From assembly GCA_029238665.1 (NCBI GenBank), contig JAQWFQ010000030.1, positions 186,001 to 250,000 on the forward strand: a stretch of 64,000 bases of DNA. Direction: 5' to 3'. Origin of the DNA: Crocinitomicaceae bacterium (GTDB lineage: Bacteria > Bacteroidota > Bacteroidia > Flavobacteriales_D > Crocinitomicaceae). A program made the translations under genes and the position numbers. Positions 28,392-37,242 of the stretch are shown in pieces; position 1 is the first letter of the stretch, and the number at the start of each line of letters is the position of its first letter. The notes below the pieces were generated by a model. That model was not told the origin of the DNA, did no database searches, and saw nothing but the letters and a program-made list of their open reading frames with translations.

Positions 28392-29300
28392 ATGACAAAT
28401 AGCCTTTCAATACTTTTGAAAAAATACTCAGTGCCAGCCTTATTCTTTATTGTTGGACTACTTTTATTAGTCATTGGTATCATGAAAAAACAAGACGGAA
28501 TGTTCATGATGGCATCTGTTCTTTTATTCATCGCTGGAGGATTAAGCATTGTATTTAGCGCTGGCAATTTCAACTCTAAGTTATTGTACACATTTGGTAT
28601 TGCTGCAGGTGTTGCGGGAGGTGTTACAATTGTTGCGTCTTACACAAGTGTGAATGAAACATTAACCTATGAGAACAACTACAAAGCATGCAAAAGTTTG
28701 TCAAAACAAAACTTAGAGGACGTACGCTACATTCAAAAAGCATACGCAGCTAAAGCAGGTAAATATTTAGCCGATTGGGATGCCCTTGAAGATTTTGCAA
28801 AAAATGGTACAGTACCATTTGTAGAAGCGCAAGGGATTGTTCCAAATAGAAAAATTGATACCGATGAAAACAAGTTTTTATACACTGGCAACCCTCCTAT
28901 CGACAACAACATGACAGAAGACGAGGCTTATAAGTTGTCGAAATGGGTTGATGGACCAAACTACCAAGCAGATTTCTCTAACTTCAAAAGAGACACCATT
29001 CAAGTTAGTTTAATGAAATATAAATTTGGAGGGAAGAGTTATAAATCAAGTCGTAAAAAATCAGGGTTTGGACCTTTTAATTCAGATTCATTAAGACACA
29101 TTCCCTTTACAGGAGGTCGTCAGACATGGAAGCTTGAAGTTCTTGACTCAGTTAAAATAGGAGACAACCATTTGCCAACAATCAAAGTTTCAGGAGAAAT
29201 TCCATTTGCCAACATAAAAGGAAAGAACGGAGACAAAGAAAAAATGCACTTTGGCTCTCTAACAATTAGTGACACTGAAGGTTCTTGGGAGTCTGAATAA
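28392..29300 (+). CDS. Membrane protein of unknown function
   Basis: A 302-residue protein with three hydrophobic segments (about 12-31, 36-56, 62-82) and a soluble domain of about 215 residues, presumably periplasmic. The soluble part starts with a helical KACKSLSKQNLEDVRYIQKAY stretch whose wording (long helix after the membrane, then a beta-rich end with FTGGRQTWKLEVLDS) is pilin-like only in outline. I recognise no named domain. It is followed four bases later by the DUF3822 gene and then rsmD and coaD, so it is probably co-transcribed with them. Confidence 0.75.
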   Translation: MTNSLSILLKKYSVPALFFIVGLLLLVIGIMKKQDGMFMMASVLLFIAGGLSIVFSAGNFNSKLLYTFGIAAGVAGGVTIVASYTSVNETLTYENNYKACKSLSKQNLEDVRYIQKAYAAKAGKYLADWDALEDFAKNGTVPFVEAQGIVPNRKIDTDENKFLYTGNPPIDNNMTEDEAYKLSKWVDGPNYQADFSNFKRDTIQVSLMKYKFGGKSYKSSRKKSGFGPFNSDSLRHIPFTGGRQTWKLEVLDSVKIGDNHLPTIKVSGEIPFANIKGKNGDKEKMHFGSLTISDTEGSWESE

Positions 29301-29304
29301 GCGA

Positions 29305-30069
29305 ATGATCGTAAACCACCTTGCCATACAACTGTCAGAGCATGCAATTCACTTTGTATCATTAAACAATGACACCGTACTGCATGAATCAACCCTTGTA
29401 TTTGAAAACGATTCAACATCTTATAAAAAAGACATTTTAGCGAATCACTTTTCAGAAACAGCTTTTTTAGCTACAGCGTTTGATGAAATAACACTTTCGT
29501 GGTCTCACAAGCGATCTACACTTGTTCCGAACTTAATATTCGAGGACTCTACCCCTAACGACATCTTTGAATTGTGCTACGGAAAAGATTCAGTAAAGTA
29601 CGACCTTGACTACAATCGTATTTCTGAATTAAGCGCAATCAACATTTATGAGATTCCACTTTGGATCAAATATTATTTTGTGATTAAATTTCCCAGAATT
29701 ATTATTCAGCATGAGGGCTCACATATAATACGCCAAAACATTAAAGATAATGGCGTTAAATTAAAGGCAGCTGTTGTTTTATATGACGGGTATTTTCAAG
29801 TAACAATTGTAAAAGATAATAATTTGGAGTTTTATTCCTCTTTTGATTATCAAAATCATGAAGATGTTATTTACCACCTCATGTTTACATTACAACAAAA
29901 AGAGATGACAAATGAAGAGGGTGTACTTGAATTTGCAACTGGTCCTGGTACTGACTCTTCAATCATAAGCAAATTAAAAACTGACATTGCTCGTATTGGC
30001 GACCTTCAAAAACTAAAGGTTAGTCATACAGAGCACTACATTGCTAAATCACAACTGCTGTGCGTATAA
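29305..30069 (+). CDS. DUF3822 family protein
   Basis: A 254-residue soluble protein with the actin-like layout of DUF3822, a family largely confined to Bacteroidota and commonly found directly before rsmD, as here (10-base overlap). The N-terminal HLAIQLSEHAIHFVSLNNDT strand-turn and later LYDGYFQVTIVKDNNLEFYS are the repeated half-domains of the fold. I use the ATG at 29305; a start further upstream would run into the preceding gene. Function unknown; the fixed context suggests a link to ribosome assembly or CoA synthesis, which is inference. Confidence 0.85.
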   Translation: MIVNHLAIQLSEHAIHFVSLNNDTVLHESTLVFENDSTSYKKDILANHFSETAFLATAFDEITLSWSHKRSTLVPNLIFEDSTPNDIFELCYGKDSVKYDLDYNRISELSAINIYEIPLWIKYYFVIKFPRIIIQHEGSHIIRQNIKDNGVKLKAAVVLYDGYFQVTIVKDNNLEFYSSFDYQNHEDVIYHLMFTLQQKEMTNEEGVLEFATGPGTDSSIISKLKTDIARIGDLQKLKVSHTEHYIAKSQLLCV

Positions 30070-30593
30070 TCAGAGGAAAATATAAGACGAGAAGATATAA
30101 GTTCCCTAAGGGCTTTCCTTCTAGACCAACAACGGATTATGCCAAAGAAGGATTATTTAATATTCTAGAGCATCAATACCCTAATACAGGGTTGAAAATA
30201 TTGGACTTATGTGCTGGAACAGGAAACATTTCTATTGAGTTTCTATCTCGAGAAGCAGGTACCGTTCTCGCTATCGATAAAAACTATTCGGCAATAAAGC
30301 ACATGAAGTCCGTTGTGAAAGAATTGGGTTGTGAAAACGAGATGACTGTTTATAAAGCAGATATCATTAAGTTTTTAGAAAAAACTGAATTGAAGTTTGA
30401 CCTGATTTTTGCTGATCCTCCTTATATATATGAGCACCATGCTAAAATTGCTGAACTGGTCTTTGAACGCAATATTTTGAATAAAGATGGCGTGTTAATT
30501 ATTGAGCACGGAAGGGAAACAAACCTCGAAGAGGTAGCCCATTTTGAATTTTCTCGCATGTACGGGAACGTTCACTTTAGCTTTTTTGAATAA
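30060..30593 (+). CDS. rsmD: 16S rRNA (guanine(966)-N(2))-methyltransferase RsmD
   Basis: Methylates G966 of 16S rRNA during small-subunit assembly. The 177 residues show the RsmD N-terminus MRIIRGKYKTRR, the RPTTDYAKEGLFNIL stretch, the SAM site LDLCAGTGNISIE (about 48-60) and the catalytic DPPY at 119-122. The start is GTG at 30060, inside the end of the DUF3822 gene. Length is normal. Confidence 0.94.
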   Translation: MRIIRGKYKTRRYKFPKGFPSRPTTDYAKEGLFNILEHQYPNTGLKILDLCAGTGNISIEFLSREAGTVLAIDKNYSAIKHMKSVVKELGCENEMTVYKADIIKFLEKTELKFDLIFADPPYIYEHHAKIAELVFERNILNKDGVLIIEHGRETNLEEVAHFEFSRMYGNVHFSFFE

Positions 30594-30629
30594 CTTTAGG
30601 TCTTATTGATCTAACTAAACATCTCAATC

Positions 30630-31088
30630 ATGAAAAAAATAGGTTTATTTCCTGGCTCATTCGACCCTTTTACAAAAGGCCACGAGGTAGTTGTTAGAAA
30701 AAGTTTAAGCCTTTTTGATGAGGTCATTATAGGCATCGGAATCAACAGCTCAAAAACATATTTATTCGATTTAAACAAGCGAATCACCCATATTAACTCA
30801 CTGTTTAAAGGTGACACAAACGTACGAGTTTCCGAATTTAAACACCTGACCGTTAATTTTTGCAAAGAACTTGGTGCAACACACATTATTCGAGGGCTAC
30901 GAGATTCCAAAGACTTTCAATATGAAAAATCAATTGCTCATATGAACTTTGATCTTTCTGGTATTGACACCGTATTTCTTCTTACAGAGCAAAAGTATGG
31001 AGCAATAAATGCATCAATCATTCGAGAGATACATAAAAATGGCGGGGAAATTGGGCAATTCGTAACCAATTCCAACCTGCTCGTTTAA
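30630..31088 (+). CDS. coaD: Phosphopantetheine adenylyltransferase CoaD
   Basis: Penultimate step of coenzyme A synthesis, joining ATP and 4'-phosphopantetheine. The 152 residues carry the nucleotidyltransferase motif GSFDPFTKGH (9-18) and a second motif at HIIRGLRDSKDF. In the C-terminal nucleotide loop, where most CoaDs have a Ser-rich ISSS stretch, this copy reads AINASIIRE, a mild variation. panB, another gene of the pathway, is also in this window (46 kb) but not linked. Confidence 0.95.
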   Translation: MKKIGLFPGSFDPFTKGHEVVVRKSLSLFDEVIIGIGINSSKTYLFDLNKRITHINSLFKGDTNVRVSEFKHLTVNFCKELGATHIIRGLRDSKDFQYEKSIAHMNFDLSGIDTVFLLTEQKYGAINASIIREIHKNGGEIGQFVTNSNLLV

Positions 31089-31108
31089 TATAAAACAGCA
31101 AATGTATT

Positions 31109-31122
31109 ACAACACGTGTTGT
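31109..31122. promoter_or_regulatory. Perfect 14-base palindrome upstream of 31141
   Basis: ACAACACGTGTTGT lies between coaD and the next ATG, 19 bases before it. There is no T tract, so it is less likely a terminator than a protein-binding site, but nothing else supports an operator. Confidence 0.35.
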
Positions 31123-31140
31123 TGAATTAACGATTAGAAT

Positions 31141-32568
31141 ATGCGTATACTCTTCTTCATTTCCATCACCTTAGCTACAAGCCTTTCATTTGCACAAAAT
31201 GTTACAATAAAAGGCCTTGCACCAGCGTATGTTGGAGCATCTATTGAGCTTTATGAAATTGCAGACTACTTTAGCAACATGGAGACATTGATAACATCCT
31301 CAACAGTAAAAGAGGACAGCACATTCTCATTGAGTTTTAACACGCCTATAACGCAAAAAATAATTGTAAAATCGAAGAATAACAAGGGATTCATTTTTGT
31401 TCAACCAGGCGGACTTTATGATGTTTTTGTACCGGAAAAAGACGCCTACGAACCCTACAAACCAACTGGAAACAGTATTGAAATTGGATTTTTCAAGCTA
31501 GACAGTACAGATATCAATTATAAAATCTTAGACTTTGAGCAGTGGATGTACCGTTTCATAGGAAACAACTACTACAGGAAAAACCTAGAGCCACAGGTGT
31601 TTTCTGAGAATTTCGATCGCTTTAAATTAAACGTAGAAGAAGCATACAAAAAAGACACAAGTACTTATTTTAAAACACACATTCGATTCTCTATTGCTGG
31701 ATTAGATAACATTCAAACCTCAACAGAACGTGGTAGGGATGAAAAACATGACTTTTACATCAAGTACACACCGGTTCAATACAACAACGAGGTGTACATG
31801 TCTTACATTTCTAATTTTTATCAGAATATTATCCCGCGGCTTTCAGATGACGTGAATCAATCCGTATATGAAGGAGTACTTCAAAGTAGCCCTTCCCTAG
31901 TAATGAAAGCACTTGGAAGAGATTACACTTTAATCAACCTTAGGATTCGTGAATTGATCATGATAAAATCCCTTTCTGAAATTTATCACTCCCCTCAATT
32001 CCCTCAAACAAATGTAGCAACCATTCTAGACAGCCTTTCGAATAAGTGTTTATTTAAAGCAAATCAAGAAATTGCTAAAAACCTTATAACACGTATTACA
32101 ACACTCGTTCCGGGAGCCAAAGCCCCAGAAATTGTTTTTATTGAAGAAGGAAAAAGCACGAAAACACTACACAACTTTAAAGGAAAACACCTTTATATTC
32201 ATTTTTTTGACCCTGAAAGCCAACGTAGCGAACAAGAAATTCCAGTATTAATTGAAACCTTCTCAAAATACAGCGATGTTGTTCAATTTGTCTCCGTTTA
32301 CAAAAAAACAAAAACACCATCAAAGAAAGCAAGTCACCTAATTCAATCTATTCCTTGGGATGTATATGCTATGTCCGAATCAAGTTCTTTATGGAAAAAT
32401 TATCGCATTGAATCATACCCACAATACACCTTGATTGACGCAGCGGGATATTGCGTTGCAAGCCCAGCACTAGGGCCTAATCCAAATGGTCAATACGAAA
32501 CAATTGATAAAACTTTTTTTTACATCAAACGTGCTCGGGAGCGAGGTAATGAACACCTCGAACGGTAA
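31141..32568 (+). CDS. Thioredoxin-fold exported protein lacking the CxxC site
   Basis: A 475-residue exported protein (signal peptide about 1-19, SLSFAQ). It has the DUF4369-like start and long helical middle of the TlpA proteins at 13.9-16.2 kb, and a C-terminal thioredoxin-like domain beginning VPGAKAPEIVF. At the place of WCxxC the sequence is YIHFFDPESQRSEQE: both cysteines are missing. The cis-Pro region YRIESYPQYTLID is kept. It should therefore bind partners rather than do thiol chemistry. A palindrome precedes it. Function unknown. Confidence 0.82.
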   Translation: MRILFFISITLATSLSFAQNVTIKGLAPAYVGASIELYEIADYFSNMETLITSSTVKEDSTFSLSFNTPITQKIIVKSKNNKGFIFVQPGGLYDVFVPEKDAYEPYKPTGNSIEIGFFKLDSTDINYKILDFEQWMYRFIGNNYYRKNLEPQVFSENFDRFKLNVEEAYKKDTSTYFKTHIRFSIAGLDNIQTSTERGRDEKHDFYIKYTPVQYNNEVYMSYISNFYQNIIPRLSDDVNQSVYEGVLQSSPSLVMKALGRDYTLINLRIRELIMIKSLSEIYHSPQFPQTNVATILDSLSNKCLFKANQEIAKNLITRITTLVPGAKAPEIVFIEEGKSTKTLHNFKGKHLYIHFFDPESQRSEQEIPVLIETFSKYSDVVQFVSVYKKTKTPSKKASHLIQSIPWDVYAMSESSSLWKNYRIESYPQYTLIDAAGYCVASPALGPNPNGQYETIDKTFFYIKRARERGNEHLER

Positions 32569-32633
32569 AATATAACTACAAATCAATTTTCAGGTACTTC
32601 AGGTTTTTACTAATTTTAACCAAAATTAATTAC

Positions 32634-33221
32634 ATGCGTTTCAACCTATCCGAAATCAACGAACTCATAAGAGAACGTAGAACAATATACCCAGAGCAAT
32701 TCAGTGATCGAAAAGTTCACAAAGAGCAGCTTGAAGTAATACTAAACAACGCGCAATGGGCACCTACGCATGGAAACACACAGCCGTGGCGATTTAAAGT
32801 ATTCTCGGAAGATGCTAGACAGTCCCTTGGTGATTTTTTAGCAAAAACATACCTTAGCCTAACTCCAAAGGATCAACAAAATGATCTAAAACTGGCTAAA
32901 TTATTAAACCGCCCTAAAATGGCCTCTTCAGTAATTGCAGTTTGTATGGAACGACAAGCAGAAGAACGTATTTTAGAAATAGAAGAGATAGAGGCCGTTG
33001 CTTGCGCAATTCAAAACATGTATTTAACATGTACCGCATATGGATTAGGTGGTTTTTGGTCTACGCCCAAACTTATTTACACGCAAGAAATGAATGATTT
33101 TCTTAAGTTGGGGGAAAAAGATAAATGCCTAGGTCTTTTTTATATTGGCTATCCAAATATTGAATGGCCAAAAGGACACCGTAAACCACTAGAATACACA
33201 ACAGAATGGAAAACCCAGTAG
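32634..33221 (+). CDS. Nitroreductase family flavoprotein
   Basis: A 195-residue FMN enzyme. RRTIYPEQFSD near the N-terminus and APTHGNTQPWRF are the FMN-phosphate and ring contacts of the family; the C-terminal GYPNIEWPKGHRKPLE completes the site. It resembles the small YdjA-like branch. It should reduce nitro- or quinone-type compounds with NAD(P)H, but the true substrate is unknown. It overlaps the next gene by 16 bases. Confidence 0.9.
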   Translation: MRFNLSEINELIRERRTIYPEQFSDRKVHKEQLEVILNNAQWAPTHGNTQPWRFKVFSEDARQSLGDFLAKTYLSLTPKDQQNDLKLAKLLNRPKMASSVIAVCMERQAEERILEIEEIEAVACAIQNMYLTCTAYGLGGFWSTPKLIYTQEMNDFLKLGEKDKCLGLFYIGYPNIEWPKGHRKPLEYTTEWKTQ

Positions 33222-33619
33222 ATCATAGCTTGGATCTTGGACTAGTAAATTACGTTCAGCATCCAACAAACCAAAATTATATCGTATACCGTTTTCCTGA
33301 CCCTGAACGTGCCGCATCTTTTGAAGAAGAATTAACAAAACAAAACATCTGGTTTGAAAAGGGGGAAGCAGAAAAACGAGGTAATACCTACACCTTATAT
33401 GGGGTTCATAAAAAGGACTATAAGAAAACAGAAAAATTAAACTTTTTAGTTGAAGCCAAGCACAAAAAACCATTCATACCATTTAAAGCGTTACGATACA
33501 TCGTGATAGTTATTGGACTGGTAATGTTGGTGTTATCAGTAATAGGATACTGTGAGAGTCGTAAAAAAATTGCTTCGTACAACAATGCAACAACTTCAGC
33601 TAAAACGATAACTCAATAA
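33206..33619 (+). CDS. Small tail-anchored protein of unknown function
   Basis: A 137-residue protein starting inside the nitroreductase gene. About 85 soluble residues are followed by one membrane helix (about 96-114) and a short Ser/Thr/Lys tail. The soluble part (YIVYRFPDPERAASFEEELTK and YTLYGVHKKD) has the beta-alpha-beta look of a small ferredoxin-like domain. No family recognised; overlap with the nitroreductase suggests co-expression. Confidence 0.7.
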   Translation: MENPVDHSLDLGLVNYVQHPTNQNYIVYRFPDPERAASFEEELTKQNIWFEKGEAEKRGNTYTLYGVHKKDYKKTEKLNFLVEAKHKKPFIPFKALRYIVIVIGLVMLVLSVIGYCESRKKIASYNNATTSAKTITQ

Positions 33620-33647
33620 AATAAAACATTACTACTTGACGTTTAAC

Positions 33648-34421
33648 ATGAATATGAAACTGGTATTATCAATTGCGTTACTTATAGTCACATCCTTTTC
33701 ATATGGACAAGGAATAAAACCACGCGTTCCCTCCTATTTTGGAATTCAAATACGCCCTTTATTTCCAGCAAAATACATCGGTCAAAAAGAACACACATTT
33801 TCTACTACAGATACAGATTCCATTCAATTTAACTCCCAAATAACACAACGTACAGGATATTCATTTGGAGCAACTGTTCGTGCAGGAATTACAAAACTCG
33901 TTTCAATAGAAACTGGAATTAACTTTTACCAACGAAACTTCAACCTAAACGTAGCTCTTCCCGACTCAGCTATATACGCCGAAAATGACATGAGTTTTAT
34001 CAATTACGGCGTCCCAATAAACATTCTTTTTTACATTCCATTATCTAAGGAATTCTACATGAACGCCTCTCTCGGCACATCTCTAACAATGAAACCAACC
34101 CGAATTGGGGTCACAACAAAGACACTAGGCGCCAATGAATTTCACCATACAGGCATCGTCAACAATAAATTTGGCGCAGCGCTTAATGCAAACATGGGCT
34201 TCGAATACCGAACAAAAAAAAGTGGTTTCTTCTATTTAGGAGGCTCTGCACAAGTACCAATGGCGCCAATATTCAATCTGCAAACTATTTACGAGCACGA
34301 AGGATATAAAAGTGCTATTTATGGCGATGTTAGCGGTTCTTACTTTGCCTTAGACATCAAGTACTTCTTCCCTGTGATCAACAATAAAGGAATGCAATTC
34401 CAGCACGGTCCAATAGAGTAA
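33648..34421 (+). CDS. Outer-membrane beta-barrel protein
   Basis: A 257-residue exported protein: signal peptide at about 1-20 (SFSYGQ) followed by alternating hydrophobic strands with aromatic girdles, for example LVSIETGINFYQRNF and FYMNASLGTSLTMKP, ending in YFALDIKYFFPV and a short tail. This fits the porin-like outer-membrane barrels frequent in Bacteroidota. No TonB plug or ligand motif is seen. ATGs at 33648 and 33654 are both possible starts. Confidence 0.78.
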   Translation: MNMKLVLSIALLIVTSFSYGQGIKPRVPSYFGIQIRPLFPAKYIGQKEHTFSTTDTDSIQFNSQITQRTGYSFGATVRAGITKLVSIETGINFYQRNFNLNVALPDSAIYAENDMSFINYGVPINILFYIPLSKEFYMNASLGTSLTMKPTRIGVTTKTLGANEFHHTGIVNNKFGAALNANMGFEYRTKKSGFFYLGGSAQVPMAPIFNLQTIYEHEGYKSAIYGDVSGSYFALDIKYFFPVINNKGMQFQHGPIE

Positions 34422-34523
34422 TCCTAAATCCAGTTCATTCTCTTCGTGTTTTACCGCTCAATAAATGAGTTTTCCTATCTTTAGTACCCCTTAAAAAGGG
34501 TTTTAATACAAAACATTTACTTT

Positions 34524-36461
34524 ATGAATTATAAAACACGTATAGCCGTAACACTACTCGCAACTCAACTTACATCCTTTAGTGGGTTTTCACAACATTC
34601 AGAAAAAAAAGAAAACCTGACACCCCGTGATTTAATTGAATTAAATCGGGTATCTGCTGTTGGAATTTCGGATGATGGACTAAATGTTATTTATAGCATC
34701 TCTAAAGTTGACATCAAATCAAACACACGCAACTCTAAATTACTAATCAAACCTTTAGCAGGAGGTGAAGCTAAAGAAATTCAAAACTATAGTGATTTCA
34801 TTGTTTCAAATCCCCACACATCACCAAACGGGAAGTACAGCCTGATTACTGAAGATGTTGCCATTGAAAAAATACGTGGAACCGACTTGTACCCCGAATT
34901 AACTCAATCGAACATGATGGTCTATAACGATCTAAACTACAGGCACTGGGACACATGGGAAGATGGAAAATACAGCCATGTTCTTATTGAAGAAAAAGAA
35001 ACGGGAGCACGTGTTGACATTATGAGTGAAGAACCTTTTGATTGTCCTCAAAAGCCGTTTGGAGGTGGAGAAGACTACATTTGGAGTGCAGATGGAGAAT
35101 CTGTACTTTATGTAACTAAAAAACAATCTGGAACAGCGTATGCTACCAGTACAAATACAGACATATATCAATACAACCTTGCAGACAAAAAAACAATTAA
35201 TTTAACCGAAGAAAACAAAGGTTACGATACACAGCCCGCCTTCTCAAAAACAGGAAGTCTAGCCTATCTTCAAATGATACGAGATGGTTACGAATCAGAT
35301 AAAAATGACATCATACTAGTTAACGAGGGTAGTAAATGGAATCTAACTGCTGAATGGGATGGTACAGTCAACGGGTTTACTTGGGGTGAAAACGCAGATC
35401 GAATTTATTTTACCGCTCCAGTTAAAGGGACGGTCCATTTATTTGAAGTATTAATCCCTAAGCGACTTGAAAAGTTAAAATTACCACGCCAAATTACGCA
35501 TGGTCAATTTGATGTAAATGGTATTGTAGGCCAATCGGGGGAAACAATGGTCGTAAACCGCAGGGACATGAATCACACAACAGAGTTGTACACCGTAGAC
35601 CTAAAATCTGGGCACATGATTCAATTCACACATGCCAACGATGAATTTTATAACAGCATTAATTTAAGTACGGTTACTAAACGTATGGTCAAAACAACAG
35701 ACGGAAAAAGTATGTTATCGTGGGTTATTTATCCTCCAGATTTTGACTCAACAAAGACCTACCCTACTTTATTATATTGTCAAGGAGGACCACAAGGAGC
35801 ATTGAGTCAATTTTATTCTTACCGCTGGAACTTTCAACTAATGGCAGCAAATGGATACATTATTATTGCGCCAAACCGTAGAGGAATGCCAGGATATGGC
35901 GTTGCGTGGAACGAACAAATAAGTAAAGATTACGGTGGTCAAAACATGCAAGATTACCTTTCTGCAATTGACGATCTTTCAAAAGAAACCTATGTAGATA
36001 AAGATAAATTAGGATGTATTGGGGCAAGCTATGGTGGGTATTCCGCTTTTTATCTAGCAGCCATTCATGAAGGACGATTTAAAACCTTTATAGCACACGA
36101 CGGAATTTTTAACTGGAAAAGCATGTACGGAACTACTGAAGAACTCTTTTTTGTAAATTGGGATTTAGGTGGAGCATATTGGGATAAAAACAATAAAACA
36201 GCTCAACAAAGCCACAACGCATTCAACCCATCAGAGCGTGTAGAGGACTGGACTGCACCAATTATGATTATACAAGGAGGTAAAGATTACCGGGTTCCTA
36301 TTGGGCAAGGATTAGAGGCTTATCAAGCCGCAAAGCTACAAGGAATAAAAAGCAGATTACTTTATTTTCCAGAAGAAAACCATTGGGTATTGGACTATCA
36401 AAACAGCTTAATTTGGCATACTGAATTTTATAAATGGTTAGAAGAAACAATTAACAACTAA
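34524..36461 (+). CDS. S9 family serine peptidase (DPP IV/acylaminoacyl-peptidase type)
   Basis: An exported 645-residue peptidase: signal peptide (about 1-24, FSGFSQ), a beta-propeller of PD40-like repeats over roughly 30-370, and an alpha/beta-hydrolase domain from about 390. The nucleophile elbow is GASYGGYS with Ser502; Asp588 (GGKDYRVP) and His620 (ENHWVLD) complete the triad. YCQGGPQGALSQ forms the oxyanion region. It likely cleaves short peptides in the periplasm or at the surface. It ends four bases before the steroid-reductase-like gene. Confidence 0.93.
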   Translation: MNYKTRIAVTLLATQLTSFSGFSQHSEKKENLTPRDLIELNRVSAVGISDDGLNVIYSISKVDIKSNTRNSKLLIKPLAGGEAKEIQNYSDFIVSNPHTSPNGKYSLITEDVAIEKIRGTDLYPELTQSNMMVYNDLNYRHWDTWEDGKYSHVLIEEKETGARVDIMSEEPFDCPQKPFGGGEDYIWSADGESVLYVTKKQSGTAYATSTNTDIYQYNLADKKTINLTEENKGYDTQPAFSKTGSLAYLQMIRDGYESDKNDIILVNEGSKWNLTAEWDGTVNGFTWGENADRIYFTAPVKGTVHLFEVLIPKRLEKLKLPRQITHGQFDVNGIVGQSGETMVVNRRDMNHTTELYTVDLKSGHMIQFTHANDEFYNSINLSTVTKRMVKTTDGKSMLSWVIYPPDFDSTKTYPTLLYCQGGPQGALSQFYSYRWNFQLMAANGYIIIAPNRRGMPGYGVAWNEQISKDYGGQNMQDYLSAIDDLSKETYVDKDKLGCIGASYGGYSAFYLAAIHEGRFKTFIAHDGIFNWKSMYGTTEELFFVNWDLGGAYWDKNNKTAQQSHNAFNPSERVEDWTAPIMIIQGGKDYRVPIGQGLEAYQAAKLQGIKSRLLYFPEENHWVLDYQNSLIWHTEFYKWLEETINN

Positions 36462-36465
36462 TACA

Positions 36466-37221
36466 ATGAGTTGGTTCACATGTTTTGTATGGGCATGGAT
36501 AGCAATTGCCATCATCACCCTTATATCTCTTGTTTTCTTAAAAATCAGGGCTCCTTACGGCCGCCATTCTAATGAATTATGGGGAAAACGCATGGACAAT
36601 CACTGGGGGTGGTTCGTCATGGAACTACCTGCACTATTAACCTTTCCACTCATCACCATTATTGGCCCAGCCGAAAAAAACTGGTTAACATGGCTACTTA
36701 TCGGGATGTGGGTATTACACTACTTCAACAGAACCGTAATTTTTCCGTTTCGATTAAAAACAGCAGGAAAAAAAATTCCATTGACAATTGTATTCAGCGC
36801 AATCTTCTTCAATCTAATAAACGGCTTTGTAAACGGTTATTTTTTAGGGTATCTAAACATCCCAAACGATACATTAACATACTATGCTCCTAACATCATT
36901 ACTGGGCTCTTACTCTACATTATTGGAACATACATTAATCATTCTGCCGATACACGATTAATAAACCTAAGAGCCGAAAATAAAGGGTACCAAATTCCAC
37001 GTAGCTGGTTGTTCAACTACGTTTCCTGTCCAAATCATTTTGGTGAAATTATTGAGTGGTTTGGATTTGCTGTAGTTGCTTGGAGTCTACCTGGACTTAG
37101 CTTTGCCATTTGGACTTTTTGTAATTTAATTCCAAGAACTTTAAACCACCATGAATGGTACTACGAAAACTTTAAGAACTACCCGAAGAATCGCAAAGCT
37201 GTAATTCCCTTTCTTTGGTAA
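36466..37221 (+). CDS. Steroid 5-alpha-reductase-like membrane enzyme
   Basis: A 251-residue membrane protein with about six helices. The C-terminal half, with IPRSWLFNYVSCPNHFGEI, then IEWFGFAVVAWS, HHEWYYENFKNYPK and a final IPFLW, follows the human SRD5A1 pattern closely, including the Glu, Asn, His and Tyr residues that hold NADPH. SADTRLINLR is the preceding conserved segment. Activity is probably reduction of a delta-4,5 enone in a steroid- or terpenoid-like lipid; the actual substrate in this bacterium is not known. Four bases follow the S9 gene, so the two are probably co-transcribed. Confidence 0.9.
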   Translation: MSWFTCFVWAWIAIAIITLISLVFLKIRAPYGRHSNELWGKRMDNHWGWFVMELPALLTFPLITIIGPAEKNWLTWLLIGMWVLHYFNRTVIFPFRLKTAGKKIPLTIVFSAIFFNLINGFVNGYFLGYLNIPNDTLTYYAPNIITGLLLYIIGTYINHSADTRLINLRAENKGYQIPRSWLFNYVSCPNHFGEIIEWFGFAVVAWSLPGLSFAIWTFCNLIPRTLNHHEWYYENFKNYPKNRKAVIPFLW

Positions 37222-37242
37222 TCAAAATTACCCGCATCTGAC

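Noticed and set aside
34486-34504. CCCTT-AAA-AAGGG hairpin with TTTT before the S9 peptidase
   Set aside because: Possible weak terminator for the barrel gene, but it lies only about 20 bases before the next ATG and may be part of its leader; not called.
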